DNA of 8,400 bases from Fluviibacter sp964387485 (lineage in GTDB: Bacteria > Pseudomonadota > Gammaproteobacteria > Burkholderiales > Rhodocyclaceae), in NCBI GenBank assembly GCA_964387485.1, contig CAYLWV010000068.1, forward strand, positions 1-8,400. The letters are read 5' to 3'. The translations under genes were made by a program, and so were the position numbers. The notes under the pieces were generated by a model. The model was given only the letters and a program-made list of their open reading frames with translations. It had not been told where the DNA came from and made no database searches. Within the stretch, counting starts at the first letter, position 1, and each line of letters begins with the position of its first letter. Below, one piece after another: positions 7,140 to 8,400 of the stretch.

Positions 7140-7152
7140 AATCCTAGGGATT
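7140..7152. repeat. Inverted repeat AATCC-TAG-GGATT, possible operator
   Basis: Two perfect 5-bp arms flank a 3-bp centre in the trxB/ftsK intergenic region. The right arm runs into the neighbouring TATAAT palindrome. Its position over a probable start of transcription is what an operator would show, but no known regulator motif is recognised. A dyad this short can arise by chance. Confidence 0.3.
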
Positions 7153-7158
7153 ATAATC
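7149..7158. promoter_or_regulatory. Palindromic -10 element, candidate divergent promoter for ftsK and trxB
   Basis: The 10-bp palindrome GATTATAATC supplies a consensus TATAAT on both strands: 7152-7157 on plus toward ftsK, and 7150-7155 read on minus toward trxB. It sits near the middle of the 116-nt region between the trxB start (7088) and the ftsK start (7205). It would give leaders of roughly 40 nt for ftsK and 55 nt for trxB. No good -35 hexamer lies 15-19 bp upstream in either direction, and neither side has an extended TGn. If used, the promoter is weak or needs an activator. Direction is uncertain. Confidence 0.45.
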
Positions 7159-7204
7159 GTTCCTTACGTCATCACCAGCCCGAAGATGGGCAAGCACTTT
7201 ACTC

Positions 7205-8400
7205 ATGACCCGACTTTTCAGCCGACAGCACAGTACGCCCCGCAGTACGCCTCTGACCCAGCGTATCGATGGGCCGCGTACCTTGCCGGAACGTATCGGT
7301 GCCCTGATGCAGGAAGCCCGCTGGGCGCTGCTCGGTTTTGTGGCCCTGGTTGCCATGTTGGCCCTGGGTGGCTTCAATCCGGCAGACCCGGCCTGGTCGC
7401 ACTCTGGCCCGGCCGGTCGCGTGACCAACCCCATGGGCCGCTTTGGCGCCTGGATATCCGATCTGCTGTTCTATCTGTTTGGCGGTGCCGCTTGGTTATG
7501 GGCGCTTTTACCGCTGGTGTTGATTCTGATTGGCTGGACAGCACGTCGTCGCGCCCTGCGCGAAGCCATGGAGCCGGAAATCCGCCCACTCTGGTTGACG
7601 CTCAGCGGCTTTCTCCTCCTGCTGGTCTGTGTCTCCACTTTTGCCGCACTGCGCTTCCATACCAGCGGTCATGCCTTGCCCATGGGCCCCGGGGGGGTGC
7701 TGGGCGAAGGCCTGGCAACGGTGATCGGCAATGCCTTCGGTTTTACCGGCGCCACCCTGATTATCGGCAGCCTGTTGCTGCTGAGTTGGCGTATTTTCAG
7801 CGGTCTGCCCTGGGTCGTGCTGTTTGAACACATCGGCGGCCTGATGGAAAAGGCGGTGGGGGGTGGTGGCCGTGCTGTCGAAAGCTGGCAGGATCGCCGT
7901 ATCGGCAAGGAAATTGCCCAGCAACGTGAAGCCACCGTCGAGCAGAAACGGGCCGAACCCACCGAGCCGGTCTTTATTGAGCCGCCTGCGCCGGTAGAAG
8001 TGCCAGTTTCGCGCAAAGCCACGCAACGTAAAGAGCGTGAAAAACAGGTGCCGCTGTTTCCTGAAGCCGTGGTGGGAGGCAAGCTGCCCCCGCTGAGCCT
8101 GCTGGATCCGGCGCAGCCACCGACGGATATGCCGACCGAAGAAACGCTGCAATTTACCTCCCGCCTTATTGAAACCCGTCTGGGGGATTTCGGCGTCGAG
8201 GTGAAAGTCATTGCAGCCTATCCGGGTCCGGTGATTACGCGTTATGAAATTGAACCGGCGGTTGGCGTTAAAGGCGCCCAGATCGTTAATCTGGCCCGCG
8301 ATCTGGCCCGTGCCCTGGCATTGGTCTCCGTGCGCGTGGTGGAAACCGTACCGGGTAAATCCTGCATGGCGCTGGAGCTGCCCAACGCCAAGCGCCAGAC
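7205..8400 (+). CDS. ftsK: DNA translocase FtsK, N-terminal part (3' end outside window)
   Basis: FtsK anchors at the division septum and pumps the chromosome termini apart while activating XerCD recombination at dif. The frame from ATG 7205 runs without a stop to the window end, giving 398 codons of a protein usually about 770 or more residues long. A basic leader (TRLFSRQ, LTQRIDGPR) precedes about four membrane segments near 40-57, 83-111, 129-149 and 180-198. The first loop has FNPADPAWSHSG (57-68), typical of the FtsK membrane domain. A charged Pro/Glu/Lys-rich linker covers about 220-295 and is short compared with that of E. coli. The alpha domain of the motor follows: LPPLSLLDP (294-302), YPGPVITRYEIEPAVGVKGAQIVNLARDLARALA, then VETVPGKSCMALELPN. 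The Walker ATPase lies beyond the window. An in-frame TAA at 7154 and no other start before 7205 fix the start, although its ribosome site is poor. A longer open frame at 7087-7827 overlaps it but has no FtsK similarity. Confidence 0.95.
   Translation, partial: MTRLFSRQHSTPRSTPLTQRIDGPRTLPERIGALMQEARWALLGFVALVAMLALGGFNPADPAWSHSGPAGRVTNPMGRFGAWISDLLFYLFGGAAWLWALLPLVLILIGWTARRRALREAMEPEIRPLWLTLSGFLLLLVCVSTFAALRFHTSGHALPMGPGGVLGEGLATVIGNAFGFTGATLIIGSLLLLSWRIFSGLPWVVLFEHIGGLMEKAVGGGGRAVESWQDRRIGKEIAQQREATVEQKRAEPTEPVFIEPPAPVEVPVSRKATQRKEREKQVPLFPEAVVGGKLPPLSLLDPAQPPTDMPTEETLQFTSRLIETRLGDFGVEVKVIAAYPGPVITRYEIEPAVGVKGAQIVNLARDLARALALVSVRVVETVPGKSCMALELPNAKRQ

Noticed and set aside
7687..7697. C4-G7 homopolymer run inside ftsK, considered as a phase-variable slippage tract
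   Set aside because: The frame is intact and encodes Pro-Gly-Gly-Val. Seven G is short, and an essential division gene is an unlikely contingency locus.
7087..7827. Plus-strand open frame of 246 codons spanning the trxB/ftsK gap and overlapping ftsK
   Set aside because: It is out of frame with the clear FtsK membrane and alpha domains, starts inside the trxB start codon region, and its product has no recognisable feature.
1..8400. Search for a novel defence, mobile or biosynthetic system
   Set aside because: All but one gene belong to well-known housekeeping families with intact motifs. No repeats, integrase, transposase, tRNA or change in base composition was seen.

Overview
This is a fully coding bacterial chromosomal window of moderately high GC. 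It contains only housekeeping genes and one uncharacterised gene. No mobile element, phage gene, RNA gene, CRISPR array or stretch over 300 bases without a gene is visible. Gene content and protein sequences suggest a Betaproteobacterium of the order Burkholderiales. An Alcaligenaceae/Bordetella-type genome is my best guess, based on the lptD-surA-pdxA-rsmA order and the trxB/ftsK divergent pair. That placement comes from memory of family sequences, not from a search.

Left block, plus strand (1-4079): the C-terminal part of lptD (the outer-membrane LPS translocon) is followed by surA (a periplasmic chaperone and prolyl isomerase that helps fold outer-membrane proteins such as LptD). Next come pdxA (vitamin B6 synthesis) and rsmA (16S rRNA dimethylation). 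Gaps are 13 nt or less, and surA/pdxA and pdxA/rsmA each share an ATGA stop-start overlap, so the four are almost certainly one transcript. Its promoter lies outside the window.

Middle block, minus strand (7088 down to 4107): trxB (thioredoxin reductase), an Smr-domain gene, an unrecognised membrane-anchored periplasmic protein and xthA (exonuclease III). Gaps are 36 nt, a 1-nt overlap and 55 nt, so a single stress- and repair-flavoured operon is plausible. xthA converges on rsmA with only 27 nt between the stop codons.

Right block, plus strand (7205 to the window end): the N-terminal 398 codons of ftsK, the DNA translocase of the division septum, diverging from trxB. The 116-nt trxB/ftsK intergenic region holds a perfect palindromic TATAAT-containing element and an adjoining inverted repeat. 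It is the only clear regulatory region in the window.

I found no sign of a novel multi-gene system. The items most worth a second look are the unassigned periplasmic protein at 4924-5478 with its Cys/Met-rich pattern, the trxB/ftsK intergenic dyad, and the single cysteine in the LptD C-terminal region where E. coli has a Cys-Cys pair.
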